The notes below the pieces were generated by a model. The model was not told where the DNA came from, made no database searches, and saw only the letters and a program-made list of their open reading frames with translations. Position numbers and translations under genes: made by a program. DNA of 64,000 nt from Bacteroidota bacterium (GTDB lineage: Bacteria > Bacteroidota > Bacteroidia > Bacteroidales > PUMT01). Position 1 is the first letter of the stretch. The number at the start of each line of letters is the position of its first letter. The DNA is taken from NCBI GenBank assembly GCA_003554865.1, contig PWHJ01000122.1:62001-126000 (forward strand). Reading direction: 5' to 3'. Below are positions 48,701 through 55,626 of this stretch, piece by piece.

Positions 48701-50132
48701 TATACTCAAAAGCAACAGCCAGCACCTCATCTGCATTCAAAGCGGAATTAAGTGAAATGTAACCCAGCTTCTCATTAAAAGTGTACTCTTCCGGAGACAA
48801 TTTCCGGGCATTTTCAATAACCTCGTAGTCACGGCCAACGGAAAAATCCGCGAGGGACTGAAGAGTGGTTGTAACATGGTTAATATTGCGTATTTCACCG
48901 TAAGTGGTCGTAATCATCTCATAGAGGTTATTCAGCTCATTTCTGGGGAAATTTCCCTGAAGAGCTTGATCCTGTGAAAAATTTTGGGCAGAGTAAATAT
49001 TCTCCTGGTTTTCGGCCAGATCAACAAAAGCAACAATGTTTCTCGAATTGTCAAAATTGCTTGTTTTGTTGGTAACCCATACCTCCATTTTGGTTATGTT
49101 AATACCCGAGCTTATAACAGGTAAATTTTTTAAAGAGGATTCATAGGTATCCCTGAAATAATTGGAAAGGAAAAAATGCCTGTTGGCATCATACTCATCG
49201 GCATAAAGTGAAAACTCTTTTCTGTGCGCTCCCCCTTTAACCTCAATAACCGATGATTCACCTTTTTGCTGTGATAAAACATTGGTGACTGAAAGCCTTC
49301 CAAACTGAAGCTCCGTCTTTACACCGAACAGGCTCTGACTGCCCGTAATCAGCGTTCCGGGAAGAGGCAGGGTAACATTCCCCGCCTCGATCCTTCTGAT
49401 TATTTCATCCTCGGTTCCGGTATACTCAAGTTTTGTTTGATTCTCAAAATCGAAAGTAGCTTCCGTATTATAGTTTATTCCCAGTTCGAGTTTATCCCCC
49501 ACATTACCTGTTACATTCATTTGTATTTTCTCCTGAAAATCAAATGTGGTGGTCCTTCTCAGCTCTTCCTGTATATCAGGCCGTTCGTTTTCCATGATGT
49601 TCACACCGAAAACAAGTTCAGCCGATCCCTGAGGTTCAATATTAACTATATTGCTTCCGAATATCTCATCAATCGCATCACCGCCAACATTCAAACCCTC
49701 CATTACCGATTCCCCGCCTTCAGGTACCTCTGCCCTGGAACGCTTGAGCCAATGATCTTTTTTCTGGCGCTCGAGAGTGTAGTTTCTGTATTCAGCAAAA
49801 GACATCACCGAGGGGTTTTCAATCCTGAAATTTCCGGCCTGTTTATGAATAATGTATTTATTCAGCAAAGGATTATATTCGGTAAAAAGGGAAATATTTG
49901 AAGGAACCGAAAGTATGCTTCCTGTATGAGGTAGTGAAAAATCCCCGCCGTATATTGAAGGAGTATAGCTGGGTTGCTTACTCCCCAAAAAAACGTTCGC
50001 ACCCTCAGCTTCTCTGCATATCATATCATTCCTGGCACCTGCAGGGTTAACACAGAGCAATGCAATGAAAGTCCCGGTAATAAATAATTTCAGTACCCCA
50101 GATAATCTCCGATGCCAAATAATATTATTCAC
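42708..50132 (-). CDS. sprA: Type IX secretion outer-membrane translocon SprA (Sov)
   Basis: SprA forms the giant outer-membrane channel of the type IX secretion system and is needed for gliding in motile relatives. The 2474-residue protein is in the family's size range. It has a signal peptide (about 1-34, ending NPAGA), repeated SprA N-terminal segments (QGSAELVFGVNIMENERPDI, VTLPLPGTLITGSQSLFGVK, SGSEISLDAMNVPRGSVKVTAGG) and a beta-strand-rich C-terminus ending FSLRFSLLQ. The start is GTG at 50132, sharing one base with the ruvA stop. Partner T9SS genes (porK-N/gldK-N, sprE, sprT) are not here apart from gldB. Confidence 0.96.
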   Translation of the reverse strand: MNNIIWHRRLSGVLKLFITGTFIALLCVNPAGARNDMICREAEGANVFLGSKQPSYTPSIYGGDFSLPHTGSILSVPSNISLFTEYNPLLNKYIIHKQAGNFRIENPSVMSFAEYRNYTLERQKKDHWLKRSRAEVPEGGESVMEGLNVGGDAIDEIFGSNIVNIEPQGSAELVFGVNIMENERPDIQEELRRTTTFDFQEKIQMNVTGNVGDKLELGINYNTEATFDFENQTKLEYTGTEDEIIRRIEAGNVTLPLPGTLITGSQSLFGVKTELQFGRLSVTNVLSQQKGESSVIEVKGGAHRKEFSLYADEYDANRHFFLSNYFRDTYESSLKNLPVISSGINITKMEVWVTNKTSNFDNSRNIVAFVDLAENQENIYSAQNFSQDQALQGNFPRNELNNLYEMITTTYGEIRNINHVTTTLQSLADFSVGRDYEVIENARKLSPEEYTFNEKLGYISLNSALNADEVLAVAFEYTLDGKTYQVGEFSNEGVSAPNALVVKLLKGTNISPRLPTWDLMMKNVYSIDAWQVEREDFQLDILYKDDKTGNPLNYLPEGAIEDKTLLRVMNLDNLNSQLEPYPDGMFDFIEEVTIYPSNGRIVFPVLEPFGSHLREKIGDDAAAEKYIFQELYDSTRTRASQIAEKNKFIISGHYQSSSGSEISLDAMNVPRGSVKVTAGGIELVENVDYTVDYSLGKVQIINQGLLDSGTPIRISLESQSLFDMQTKTLIGSHLDYQVSDNFNVGATILNLTERPLTQKVAYGEESISNTIWGLNSSYRRESEFLTSLVDKIPFLNTDGVSTFSFQGEFAHLIPGHSRAIGEAGVSYIDDFEATKTTIDLKSPSAWVISSTPEGQPRFPEAELSNDLAYGYNRALLSWYVIDPLFLRNTSATPEHIRNNPDMQSNHFVREVFENELFPERETPRGVPTNLPVLNLAFYPNERGPYNYDAASSNYSAGVDSDGYLRDPSSRWGGIMRSLNTTDFETANIEYVEFWLMDPFVYDEEHSGGDLYINLGNVSEDILKDGRKSFENGLPTSENVVNVDTTAWGRVPTEQSLVNAFDNNPQARKYQDVGLDGLRTEDERSFFSDYLDEIAQIHGKGSRAYKLAYDDPSSDNYSYFRGSHWDEKQAGILDRYKYYNNMEGNSPTSEQSTEPYPTSATSLPNTEDISRDNTLNKSEAYYQYRVSIRPEDMRVGHNHVVDSVRTSVKFPNGEQSSVNWYQVRIPLSEFENSVGPIQDFKSIRFMRMFLTDFEDPVIMRFAKLDLVRSEWRRYSELLVEEDNGVMPPETDESTFDISAVNIEENASKTPVNYVLPPGIDRVVDPENPQLQHLNEQSMLLKVENLQDGIARAGFRNVNLDIRQYKRLQMEVHAGALAGETLDDDELTVFVRLGTDYKNNYYEYEIPLKVTPPGRYSNESEEHRKIVWPEENRLNVELDIFQQVKQLRNQLLNEAGSGVTTGTVFSQMDGDNRVKVVGNPNLSNVRTIMIGVRNPARQNNPFRNDDGLSKSGEVWVNELRLTDFNESGGWAGNVRLSTRLSDFGNITVAGSSVTPGFGSIETKVNERSQEQMYQYDLSSNFEFGNFFPENFGVRMPVYLGFSEGYIYPRYNPLDPDVPLKDALDRTQRQSERDSIRNLSADYSRRKSLNLTNIQIAPPNDDPRFYNISNWSLSVSYNEAYLRNINTEYNVQRNYRGSLDYSYSPPSSNISPFSELEIFSNPAFRIIRDFNFSYLPSYLSFRSDLSRHYNAMQKRNIENPDYLITPTYRKDFLWDRFYDVNFDLTRQLRLEFSATNTAIIDEPDGIVDRQKDPHGYEAWKDSVMVNLRNFGRTSRYHHTMDLTYTLPVNKIPAFNWISSSVRYNATYGWDAGHVMHDTVDIDLGNVIKNSNTTQLNVQFNMLNLYNKSSFLREVNQDSGSSGRDEKQPQQRRVRYEREDVDLEPGEPVTVNHGLMTEEVSVRVLDGDGRPVRGSTSILSERRLTFEPDRQISGATIIVEGNVEVRQTAMRQLARGGARFLMAVRNISVSYSQTEGSLMPGYLPGTSIMGQERTGNFFAPGFPFILGYQDRDLPYNAIERGWLTTDTTLNEAFLMTHSNTFNFRSTIEPVNGLRIDLTASRTFAENNREYFVADRDGEFSPSNPMVSGNFNMSFFSLPTAFERLSPENNYYSEAFSNFKKYRSTVAERLAEKRGYSENYDPGNVGSDGYPEGYGSLSQDVLIPSFLAAYGRGNPEGVKLGNFPLIPMPNWRINYDGLARLPFMERIVQSASINHSFRSTYSISNYLTNFRYMEQEDGFSYVRDKVENNFIPEYDISSILINEQFNPLINIDITWNNNFTTRAELKKTRTISLSFANNQISEIRSEEISIGAGYRFRDVQLIYRTRDGRQRELMSDLNVRADFSMRENLTVIRKLAEEGVQPTSGQTIYSIKASADYVISNRFDIRFFIDRVINKPIVSLSYPTTNTNIGFSLRFSLLQ

Positions 50133-50710
50133 TACAATCTTCTTAAAGCATTCTTAACCAGGCTTTCAACCGTATGTTCAGCACTCTCTGACAAAAGGCG
50201 ACTAATAACTTTTTCAACTGAATTTTTGGGAAATCCAAGCATGACCAAAGCAGAAAATGCCTCTTCACGAACGGAGCTATCAGCAGGTTCTGGAGCTTTT
50301 TCCTCAGCCATCTTGCCCATCTTGTTTTTCAAATCAACAACAACCCTTTGGGCCGACTTCAGACCAATGCCCTTTACTCCTTTTAGAGCTTCAACATTTT
50401 CCTCTACAATAGCCTGTTCTATCTCAGGAGGAGATAACGAAGAGAGCATCATACGGGCTGTATTTGCACCTATACCGGATACTGTTATAAGCATTCGAAA
50501 CAATTCACGTTCCCGTTTACCCTCAAAACCGAAAAGCATGTGTGCATCATCCCGTATAACCTGGTGTATGTATACTGTTGCATTTTCCTTGCCAGACATA
50601 CAGGTGTAGGTGTGAAGGGAAACATTCACAAAATAGCCTACCCCACCGTTTTCAATCACTAAATGGGCGGGCGTTAATTCCACTATCCGGCCGGTTATAT
50701 ACTCAAACAT
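50132..50710 (-). CDS. ruvA: Holliday junction branch migration protein RuvA
   Basis: RuvA binds four-way junctions and loads RuvB. The 192-residue protein starts MFEYITGRIVELTPAHLVIE (OB-fold) and has helix-hairpin-helix segments GIGANTARMMLSSL and VKGIGLKSAQRVVVDLK. A C-terminal RuvB-contacting domain follows (REEAFSALVMLGFPKNSVE). Its TAG stop shares one base with the GTG start of sprA, so the two are translated from one message. Confidence 0.97.
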   Translation of the reverse strand: MFEYITGRIVELTPAHLVIENGGVGYFVNVSLHTYTCMSGKENATVYIHQVIRDDAHMLFGFEGKRERELFRMLITVSGIGANTARMMLSSLSPPEIEQAIVEENVEALKGVKGIGLKSAQRVVVDLKNKMGKMAEEKAPEPADSSVREEAFSALVMLGFPKNSVEKVISRLLSESAEHTVESLVKNALRRL

Positions 50711-50825
50711 TTACAAAAGCTTTTATGGGTAACCAAAAAAATCTTCAAAAGATAATTATAATATTTCCGTATTTTTCCTGGTTCGTTCCGAAACTTTCAA
50801 CAAGGCTCAATGTCAGCAAACCCAA

Positions 50826-50856
50826 TTTGATTATTGTTACTAATGTCTTATATTTG
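50826..50856 (+). promoter_or_regulatory. Bacteroidota housekeeping promoter for the proline dehydrogenase gene
   Basis: TTTG (50826-50829), 19 bp, TATATTTG (50849-50856): an exact fit to the phylum consensus. The start would be near 50863, giving a leader of about 44 nt. Confidence 0.82.
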
Positions 50857-50906
50857 GTGTTTTACATTTTTTGCCTGAAGTTTTATTTAATTCATACGTA
50901 ACCTGA

Positions 50907-52085
50907 ATGAATTTGTTCCAAAATACAGAGATCGCTTTTCAACACAAAACCAACTCCGAGCTGAAAAAGGCACGTCTGCTTTTTAAGGTGCTTTCTTTAC
51001 CTGCTATTGCAAAATTTGGAAATTATCTTGCCAAATTGGCCTTAAACTTAAAACTGCCCGTTACCTGGATCATAAAGCCCACCATATTCAATCATTTCTG
51101 TGGCGGGGAAACCATTGATGAGTGCCTGAAGGTAACAGAAAAGCTGGGAAAATACAACGTGAAAGCAATTCTTGATTATTCGGTTGAGTCAAGTGAAAAG
51201 GAAACGGAAAGGCTGGCCGTACGTAATGAAACACTTAGAACGATAAGATCTGCAGCCACCAATTCCAATGTGCCTTTTGCCGTTTTCAAGCCGACTGCCT
51301 TTGCCTCCACAGATCTTTTAACAAAAGCTTCAAGGGAAGACAAGCTTTCAGTATCCGAGCAGCTTTCTCTGAATTCATTTCGCAAACACATTCACACCTT
51401 ATGCAAGGAAGGATTCCAGAATAATGTGCCGGTGCTTATAGACGCCGAAGAAACCTTTTACCAGTCAATTATTGACGATATTGCCAGGGATATGATGGTT
51501 CTGTTCAACAAAAAGAAGGCCATAGTTTACAACACATTGCAAATGTACCGCCACGACAGGGAGGAGTTTCTTTCCCAATGCCTTAAGGATGCAATAAAAG
51601 AAAACTATTTTCCGGGCATAAAACTGGTAAGAGGTGCATACATGGAAAGAGAGCGACTGCGTGCAAAAAAAATGGGATATCCCTCCCCCATTCATCCCGA
51701 CAAGGAAAGCACCGATAAAGCATATAACAATGCAATCAGTTTTTGCATTGAGAACATAAACAAAATATCTTTATTTAACGGAAGTCACAACGAAGAGAGT
51801 TGCCTGCACATGATAAAATTGATGGAAAAGCATAGTATCAGGCGTAACGATGATAGAGCATACCATTCCCAGCTTTACGGAATGAGCGACCATATAAGCT
51901 TCAATCTTGCAAGGGAAGGATATAATGTTGCAAAATACCTGCCTTACGGTCCGGTCAAAAACACTCTGCCATACCTGATCCGGAGAGCTGAAGAAAACAC
52001 CTCCATAGCCGGGCAGAGCGGACGGGAGCTTGGGTTGGTCGAAACCGAAATAAGACGAAGGAAACAACTGTCAAAGCAATTTTAA
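50907..52085 (+). CDS. Proline dehydrogenase
   Basis: This 392-residue FAD enzyme oxidises proline to pyrroline-5-carboxylate, feeding glutamate formation. The monofunctional barrel shows AILDYSVE, AVFKPTAFA, VLIDAEETFYQ, GIKLVRGAYMERER and FNLAREGYNVAKYLPYGPVKNTLPYLIRRAEEN, the standard FAD and substrate motifs. The P5C dehydrogenase partner is not adjacent. Two glutamate dehydrogenase genes downstream make a local proline-to-2-oxoglutarate route plausible. Confidence 0.94.
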   Translation: MNLFQNTEIAFQHKTNSELKKARLLFKVLSLPAIAKFGNYLAKLALNLKLPVTWIIKPTIFNHFCGGETIDECLKVTEKLGKYNVKAILDYSVESSEKETERLAVRNETLRTIRSAATNSNVPFAVFKPTAFASTDLLTKASREDKLSVSEQLSLNSFRKHIHTLCKEGFQNNVPVLIDAEETFYQSIIDDIARDMMVLFNKKKAIVYNTLQMYRHDREEFLSQCLKDAIKENYFPGIKLVRGAYMERERLRAKKMGYPSPIHPDKESTDKAYNNAISFCIENINKISLFNGSHNEESCLHMIKLMEKHSIRRNDDRAYHSQLYGMSDHISFNLAREGYNVAKYLPYGPVKNTLPYLIRRAEENTSIAGQSGRELGLVETEIRRRKQLSKQF

Positions 52086-52095
52086 TATTTAACCC

Positions 52096-52581
52096 ATGAT
52101 AATTGACAACCATAAAAAGTCCATATCAATCAGGCTGAGAAAGCTCGCGGCTATGCTTATCACCGGTGCTTTAATAATCGTGGTTTACTCAACCGACATT
52201 TTAAGCACTCCACATGGATGGTTTACAAAACATCATCTGGCTGGCTTAATTTTACTTCTGTATATAGTATTCTATGCAATTGACTATATTCTGGAATTTA
52301 ACTACATTTTCTATTCAGACTCCGGAGATAAAATAGTTTTACGATATTATTCCCTTCGTCCGCTTGAAAGCGCACAAAATTCAATAGAGCTTCCAAAAAA
52401 TGAATTCCATGATTTTAAAATAACCAAATCATTTTTCAATCTCAAAAATAAACTTATCCTTTACAGGAAGACAAAACGGGGGATAGCCAAATACCCGCCG
52501 GTGAGCATTACCGTATTGGGAAAGAAGGAAAAACAAAAGCTGATCCGTTCGCTAAGCCTAATAAAAGACAAATCAGTTTAA
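52096..52581 (+). CDS. Small membrane protein, possibly with a PH-like C-terminal domain
   Basis: This 161-residue protein of unknown function has two TM helices (about 17-36 and 46-66). A beta-rich tail follows (YYSLRPLESAQNSIEL, NKLILYRKTKRGIAKYPPVSITVLG) that looks like the small PH-like domains of bacterial membrane proteins. It begins 10 bp after the proline dehydrogenase gene and is probably cotranscribed. No catalytic motif is seen. Confidence 0.65.
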   Translation: MIIDNHKKSISIRLRKLAAMLITGALIIVVYSTDILSTPHGWFTKHHLAGLILLLYIVFYAIDYILEFNYIFYSDSGDKIVLRYYSLRPLESAQNSIELPKNEFHDFKITKSFFNLKNKLILYRKTKRGIAKYPPVSITVLGKKEKQKLIRSLSLIKDKSV

Positions 52582-52688
52582 ACACTTCCACATATTGTAT
52601 AACATACTTAAATAGGCTCGCCTTCATAAGTATTGATATTTAGCGGATGAAGGTTTGTGAGCCACATATATCCATGAGTAAAATCATA

Positions 52689-52717
52689 TTGTAAACATTG
52701 GTTTTATAATAAATTTG
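52689..52717 (+). promoter_or_regulatory. Promoter of first gdh gene, overlapped by TTGTAAACAT motif
   Basis: TTG (52689-52691), 18 bp, TAAATTTG (52710-52717) fits the phylum consensus. The motif TTGTAAACAT (52689-52698) covers the -33 element; a variant, TTGTATAACAT, lies upstream at 52595-52605. Similar sites precede the second gdh gene, suggesting a shared regulator. Confidence 0.65.
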
Positions 52718-52795
52718 TTTTTTTTCAATTAAAAACAGAGCAAATTTTTTATAACAAAGACCAATTTATTGTTTTATCCTTAAAAATCAATTATT

Positions 52796-54133
52796 ATGAA
52801 CGTAGATAAGTTAATGATCGAGCTGGAGAAAAAGCATCCGGGGGAAGTTGAATATCTCCAGGCTGTAAGGGAAGTAGTAGAATCAATTGAGGAGGTATAT
52901 AACCAGAATCCGCAATTTGAAGCAGCAGGCATTATTGAGCGCCTTGTAGAGCCTGACAAAATTATAACATTTAAGGTGCCATGGGTAGACGACCAGGGGC
53001 AAACCCATGTGAACCTTGGACACAGAGTTCAGTTCAACAATGCTATAGGGCCTTATAAAGGAGGTATACGCTTTCACCCCAGCGTAAACCTGAGCAGTCT
53101 GAAGTTTCTGGGCTTTGAGCAGATCTTCAAGAACAGTCTCACAACCCTCCCAATGGGCGGTGCCAAAGGAGGTTCCGACTTCAACCCGAAAGGCAAATCA
53201 CAGCAGGAAATTATGAGGTTCTGCCACTCCTTTATGATTCAGCTTTGGAAGAACCTTGGCCCTGACATGGACATACCCGCAGGAGACATTGGTGTAGGCG
53301 GGCGCGAGGTAGGTTATATGTTCGGTATGCACAAAAAACTGACAGGTGAACACGTTGGAGTCTTCACCGGAAAGGGAAGGAACTGGGGCGGCAGCCTTAT
53401 CAGACCGGAAGCCACAGGATACGGTGCCGTATATTTTGCACAGGAAATGCTTAAAGCCAAAGGCGAATCAATTGAAGGCAAAGTTGCTAGCGTATCAGGC
53501 TTTGGTAATGTTTCCTGGGGTGCAATTAAAAAGTTGAACCATCTTGGTGCAAAAGTTGTAACAATATCCGGCCCCGACGGCTATATTTATGACCCCGAAG
53601 GAATAAGCGGTGAAAAAATCGATTATCTTCTTGAGCTGAGGGCTTCAAATCAAGACATTGCAAAACCTTATTCTTACGAATTCCCGAATGCACAATTCCA
53701 TGAGGGCAAACGGCCCTGGGAAGTTAAGTGCGACCTGGCATTCCCGTGTGCCATTCAGAACGAGCTGGATGAGAACGATGCCAAAAACCTGGTAGATAAC
53801 GGCTGCAAAGTTGTTAGTGAAGGTGCCAATATGCCTTGTACACCTGAAGCCATTGACCTTCTCCTGGAAAACAAGGTTCTGTACGGACCGGGTAAAGCTG
53901 CAAATGCAGGCGGCGTTGCAACATCCGGTCTTGAACAGACGCAAAATGCAATGAAGCTTAACTGGCCCGCCGAGGAAGTTGAAGAAAAACTTCGCCAGAT
54001 AATGGTCAGTATTCACGATTCATGCGCCAATTACGGAAAGGAAAGTGACGGCTACATCAATTACATGAAAGGTGCCAACATTGCCGGGTTCATGAAAGTT
54101 GCCAGCGCCATGCTCGATCAGGGAGTGATATAG
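52796..54133 (+). CDS. Glutamate dehydrogenase (first paralogue)
   Basis: This 445-residue hexameric enzyme interconverts glutamate and 2-oxoglutarate plus ammonia. Substrate motifs GPYKGGIRFHPSVN, LPMGGAKGGSDF and PAGDIGVGGREVGYM are intact. The nucleotide-binding turn reads SGFGNVSWGA, unlike SGSGNVAQFA in the paralogue at 55627, so the two probably differ in NAD/NADP use; this one resembles the NAD-type as I recall it. A terminator follows at 54154. Symbol withheld because cofactor specificity is unproven. Confidence 0.95.
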   Translation: MNVDKLMIELEKKHPGEVEYLQAVREVVESIEEVYNQNPQFEAAGIIERLVEPDKIITFKVPWVDDQGQTHVNLGHRVQFNNAIGPYKGGIRFHPSVNLSSLKFLGFEQIFKNSLTTLPMGGAKGGSDFNPKGKSQQEIMRFCHSFMIQLWKNLGPDMDIPAGDIGVGGREVGYMFGMHKKLTGEHVGVFTGKGRNWGGSLIRPEATGYGAVYFAQEMLKAKGESIEGKVASVSGFGNVSWGAIKKLNHLGAKVVTISGPDGYIYDPEGISGEKIDYLLELRASNQDIAKPYSYEFPNAQFHEGKRPWEVKCDLAFPCAIQNELDENDAKNLVDNGCKVVSEGANMPCTPEAIDLLLENKVLYGPGKAANAGGVATSGLEQTQNAMKLNWPAEEVEEKLRQIMVSIHDSCANYGKESDGYINYMKGANIAGFMKVASAMLDQGVI

Positions 54134-54153
54134 TATTTTGCAAACAGAATATT

Positions 54154-54192
54154 AAAAAAGAGGCTGTCTGTTAAAGACAGCCTCTTTTTTTT
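54154..54192 (+). terminator. Rho-independent terminator after first gdh
   Basis: The 16-nt arms 54154-54169 (aaaaaagaggctgtct) and 54175-54190 pair perfectly, with a 5-nt loop and a run of T after the stem. Confidence 0.93.
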
Positions 54193-54329
54193 AAACCCGC
54201 CACTATTAAACAAAGCCCGGTAAAGATAATTTGAGAACTTGTTTATTTTAAAAAGTAATTCTGCAAACAAAGACATTTTTTATGTAATAAAGTTAGCCTG
54301 CACAGGGAAATTTCGTATATTGGTTTACA

Positions 54330-55442
54330 ATGAACGATCCTCACCTGAAATACAAAATTGCTATAAGTCTTATACCCGGTATAGGAAGCATTCTGGCCAA
54401 AAAGCTGGTAGAGTACGCAGGCGGGGCAAAAGAGGTATTCAAAATACCCCGGGAAATTTTGTGCAGTATTCCAGGAATAGGCAAAAGGCTGTCCGAAGAA
54501 ATAAGCAAGGGCAACATTCTTGAAACAGCTGAAAAAGAAATAGAATTTATTATAAAATACAACATCAGACCTCTTTTCTTTTTTGACGGGGAATATCCCC
54601 GGCGACTCAAACACTGCCAGGACTCCCCCGTAATAATTTTCGCTAAAGGCAATGCAGACCCTGACCACAAAAAGATCATAAGCATAGTGGGAACCCGAAG
54701 TGCAACCGTCAATGGAAAGGAAACCTGCGGGAAGCTTATACGGGAGCTGGCAGAAAGAGGGCACAATCCGGTTATTGTAAGCGGTCTTGCCTACGGGATC
54801 GATATTTGCGCCCACAAAGAAGCTATGGACCACGGCCTGCAAACCATTGCGGTTCTTGCACACGGTCTTTCAACTATATATCCTTCGGTTCATTCAGCGG
54901 TTGCAAGAAATATTCTAAGTCAGGGTGCCCTTTTTAGCGAATTTTTAAGCTGGGAAAAACCAAAAAAGAACAACTTCATCAAGCGCAACCGCATTATAGC
55001 CGGCATGGCAGATGCAACCATCGTGGTTGAATCGGGTGAAAAAGGGGGAGCCCTTATCACAGCCGATATTGCAAACTCATACGACCGCGACGTTTTTGCC
55101 GTACCAGGAAGGATAACCGACAGGTATTCGGCCGGCTGCAACAAACTCATCAAAACACACAAAGCCGCTCTTATTGAAACCGCCGCCGACCTGGAGTACT
55201 TTATGGGGTGGGAAAAAGAAACAAATAACAAGGCGACAGGTCAAGCAAGGCTTTTTTATACTCCCACAAAAGAAGAGCAGATAATTATCTCTCTCTTCCA
55301 AAAAAGCTCTGAGGCGTCGGTTGACAAAATATGCCGGGAAACCGGCTTCCCGATAAGCAAAATATCCAACATTTTGCTTAACCTGGAATTTGAGGGGCTT
55401 CTAAAAAGCCTTCCCGGGAAAATCTACAAGTTATCATATTAA
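54330..55442 (+). CDS. dprA: DNA-processing protein DprA
   Basis: DprA (Smf) loads RecA on incoming single strands during natural transformation. The 370-residue protein has an N-terminal helix-hairpin-helix region (ISLIPGIGSILAKKLVEYAG, CSIPGIGKRLSEE). The Rossmann-like DprA domain follows (VGTRSATVNGKETC, IVSGLAYGIDICAHKEAM, RNRIIAGMADATIVVESGEKGG), then a small C-terminal winged helix. It sits between the two gdh genes with no functional link apparent; many non-competent bacteria also carry it. Confidence 0.96.
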   Translation: MNDPHLKYKIAISLIPGIGSILAKKLVEYAGGAKEVFKIPREILCSIPGIGKRLSEEISKGNILETAEKEIEFIIKYNIRPLFFFDGEYPRRLKHCQDSPVIIFAKGNADPDHKKIISIVGTRSATVNGKETCGKLIRELAERGHNPVIVSGLAYGIDICAHKEAMDHGLQTIAVLAHGLSTIYPSVHSAVARNILSQGALFSEFLSWEKPKKNNFIKRNRIIAGMADATIVVESGEKGGALITADIANSYDRDVFAVPGRITDRYSAGCNKLIKTHKAALIETAADLEYFMGWEKETNNKATGQARLFYTPTKEEQIIISLFQKSSEASVDKICRETGFPISKISNILLNLEFEGLLKSLPGKIYKLSY

Positions 55443-55491
55443 ATCTCGCGGTAAGCAGGCCAAACACTTTCCCTTTACCAAATCATCCATG

Positions 55492-55535
55492 TTGTAAAAC
55501 ATAAGGCTCTTAAGCAAAAGAATGTTTTATAACAT
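55492..55535. promoter_or_regulatory. Inverted TTGTAAAACAT-type motifs before second gdh
   Basis: TTGTAAAACAT (55492-55502) and, in opposite orientation, ATGTTTTATAACAT (55522-55535) form a spaced inverted repeat upstream of the second gdh. They resemble motifs before the first gdh. A TAAGTTTG -7-like box lies at 55574-55581. Candidate operator; no binding protein known. Confidence 0.4.
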
Positions 55536-55626
55536 TTTTTATGTTTAACTATTTTTTATAACCATTTTTTTTTTAAGTTTGTTGATGTTATTGTGACTTT
55601 TTTTAACCCAAAACCCAACAACAAAT

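Noticed and set aside
50578..50901. 107-codon plus-strand ORF
   Set aside because: It is antisense to ruvA and overlaps the proline dehydrogenase promoter; composition is not protein-like.
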